A DNA stretch of 15,637 bases from NCBI GenBank assembly GCA_028284845.1, contig JANQQY010000645.1, forward strand, positions 1-15,637, read 5' to 3'. A program made the translations under genes and the position numbers. Below are positions 15,125-15,637 of the stretch, one piece after another. Origin of the DNA: Spirochaetales bacterium (lineage in GTDB: Bacteria > Spirochaetota > Spirochaetia > DSM-27196 > SLST01). Every line of letters starts with the position of its first letter. Position 1 is the stretch's first letter. Below the pieces are notes generated by a model. The model had not been told where the DNA came from. It was given only the letters and a program-made list of their open reading frames with translations, and did not search any database.

Positions 15125-15637
15125 GTATCTCAGCTCGCACCGCGCGATCAGCGAACTGATTGACGACGCTTCGCGCGCTCGCCGCCTTCTCGTTGCCGGC
15201 GACTCGAGCACGGTTCATAGGTTTGCTGATCGCGCACGACGGGCGGGCGTTCCGGTTGAACGAGTCTCCCGCGAGAAGCTCCGCTCGTACTCGTCCGGTG
15301 CGACGGATTGCCTCCTACAAGTCTCTACGTTGACGAGCACGGCGGGATCGCTCCGGAGCTTTCTCTCCGGGCGCGACATCGCGAACGATGTGATTCTGAT
15401 TCTCGATCACGTTACCGATCCGCAAAATCTCGGTGCGATTCTCCGGTCTGCCGATCAGTTTTCCGTTGGATGCGTCGTCATTCCCGAGCGGAGGGCAGCT
15501 CCGGTCACGGCCGCCGTGATTCAGGCGAGCGCCGGGACCGCGACCTATGTCACGGTTCTCCAGGAAAAGAACCTGGCTCGAGCTGTGCAGACTATTCAGA
15601 ACGCAGGTTACTTTGTCTTTGCGGCGCAGATGGGTGG
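15114..15637 (+). CDS. rlmB: TrmH/SpoU-family RNA 2'-O-methyltransferase, RlmB-like (3' end outside the window)
   Basis: The visible 174 residues match the layout of RlmB, which 2'-O-methylates G2251 of 23S rRNA. An N-terminal L30-like substrate domain (about 1-85; YLSSHRAISELI, RRLLVAGD, VPVERVSREKLRSYSSG) precedes the SPOUT catalytic domain. The latter opens with motif 1, LILDHVTDPQNLGAILRSAD (about 95-114), including the catalytic Arg111 and the Asn-Leu-Gly turn. It continues with IQASAGTATYVTVLQEKNLA. About 75 residues with the SAM-binding knot motifs 2 and 3 are missing because the window ends. The frame starts with GTG at 15114, which has GAGG nine nt upstream and overlaps the preceding stop by 11 nt. 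A second in-frame ATG exists at 15081 without a ribosome-binding site. A related SpoU enzyme with a different target is possible. Confidence 0.85.
   Translation, partial: MADEYLSSHRAISELIDDASRARRLLVAGDSSTVHRFADRARRAGVPVERVSREKLRSYSSGATDCLLQVSTLTSTAGSLRSFLSGRDIANDVILILDHVTDPQNLGAILRSADQFSVGCVVIPERRAAPVTAAVIQASAGTATYVTVLQEKNLARAVQTIQNAGYFVFAAQMG

Overview
The window looks like a stretch of chromosome from a free-living or environmental spirochaete (Spirochaetota), fairly G+C-rich by eye. The lineage call is an inference. It rests on a 1083-residue membrane-anchored coiled-coil protein that resembles the spirochaete-restricted SpiroCoCo family, and on the general character of the chemotaxis, Lol-type and chaperone genes. 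No rRNA, tRNA, CRISPR, phage or insertion-sequence signal was seen, so this is vertically inherited-looking core and envelope DNA rather than an island.

Layout. (1) Positions 1-4002, plus strand: the 3' end of a methyl-accepting chemotaxis protein gene, then the giant coiled-coil gene, whose start codon sits 2 nt after a run of nine G. (2) Positions 4057-10256, minus strand, convergent with the first block: a tightly packed five-gene operon, read from 10256 down. It encodes a LolD/MacB-type ATPase, two FtsX-type permeases with large extracytoplasmic domains, a LolA-like periplasmic protein and a predicted outer-membrane beta-barrel protein. Spacings are 0, 4, 8 and -1 nt, so it is almost certainly one transcription unit. 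(3) A 148-bp divergent intergenic region at 10257-10404 carries a perfect 7-bp inverted repeat and a plausible grpE promoter. (4) Positions 10405-15637, plus strand: grpE, dnaK and dnaJ, then a small two-TM HAMP protein overlapping dnaJ by 4 nt, a secreted protein with four evenly spaced DxNxDG-type calcium-loop motifs, and a TrmH/SpoU-family rRNA methyltransferase (RlmB-like) cut by the window end.

How the parts work together. GrpE, DnaK and DnaJ form the Hsp70 folding machine. The minus-strand operon is the most interesting unit. Its parts could form a complete inner-membrane to outer-membrane route: ATPase and permease pair extract a hydrophobic cargo (lipoprotein or lipid), the LolA-like protein ferries it, and the barrel protein receives it or is the cargo-dependent partner. 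Both permeases and the barrel protein carry acidic low-complexity segments of unknown role. The coiled-coil protein has no proline in its first 952 residues and ends in a small helix-turn-helix-like domain. That recalls the DUF2802/SwrB layout of motility proteins and fits its position beside a chemoreceptor gene.
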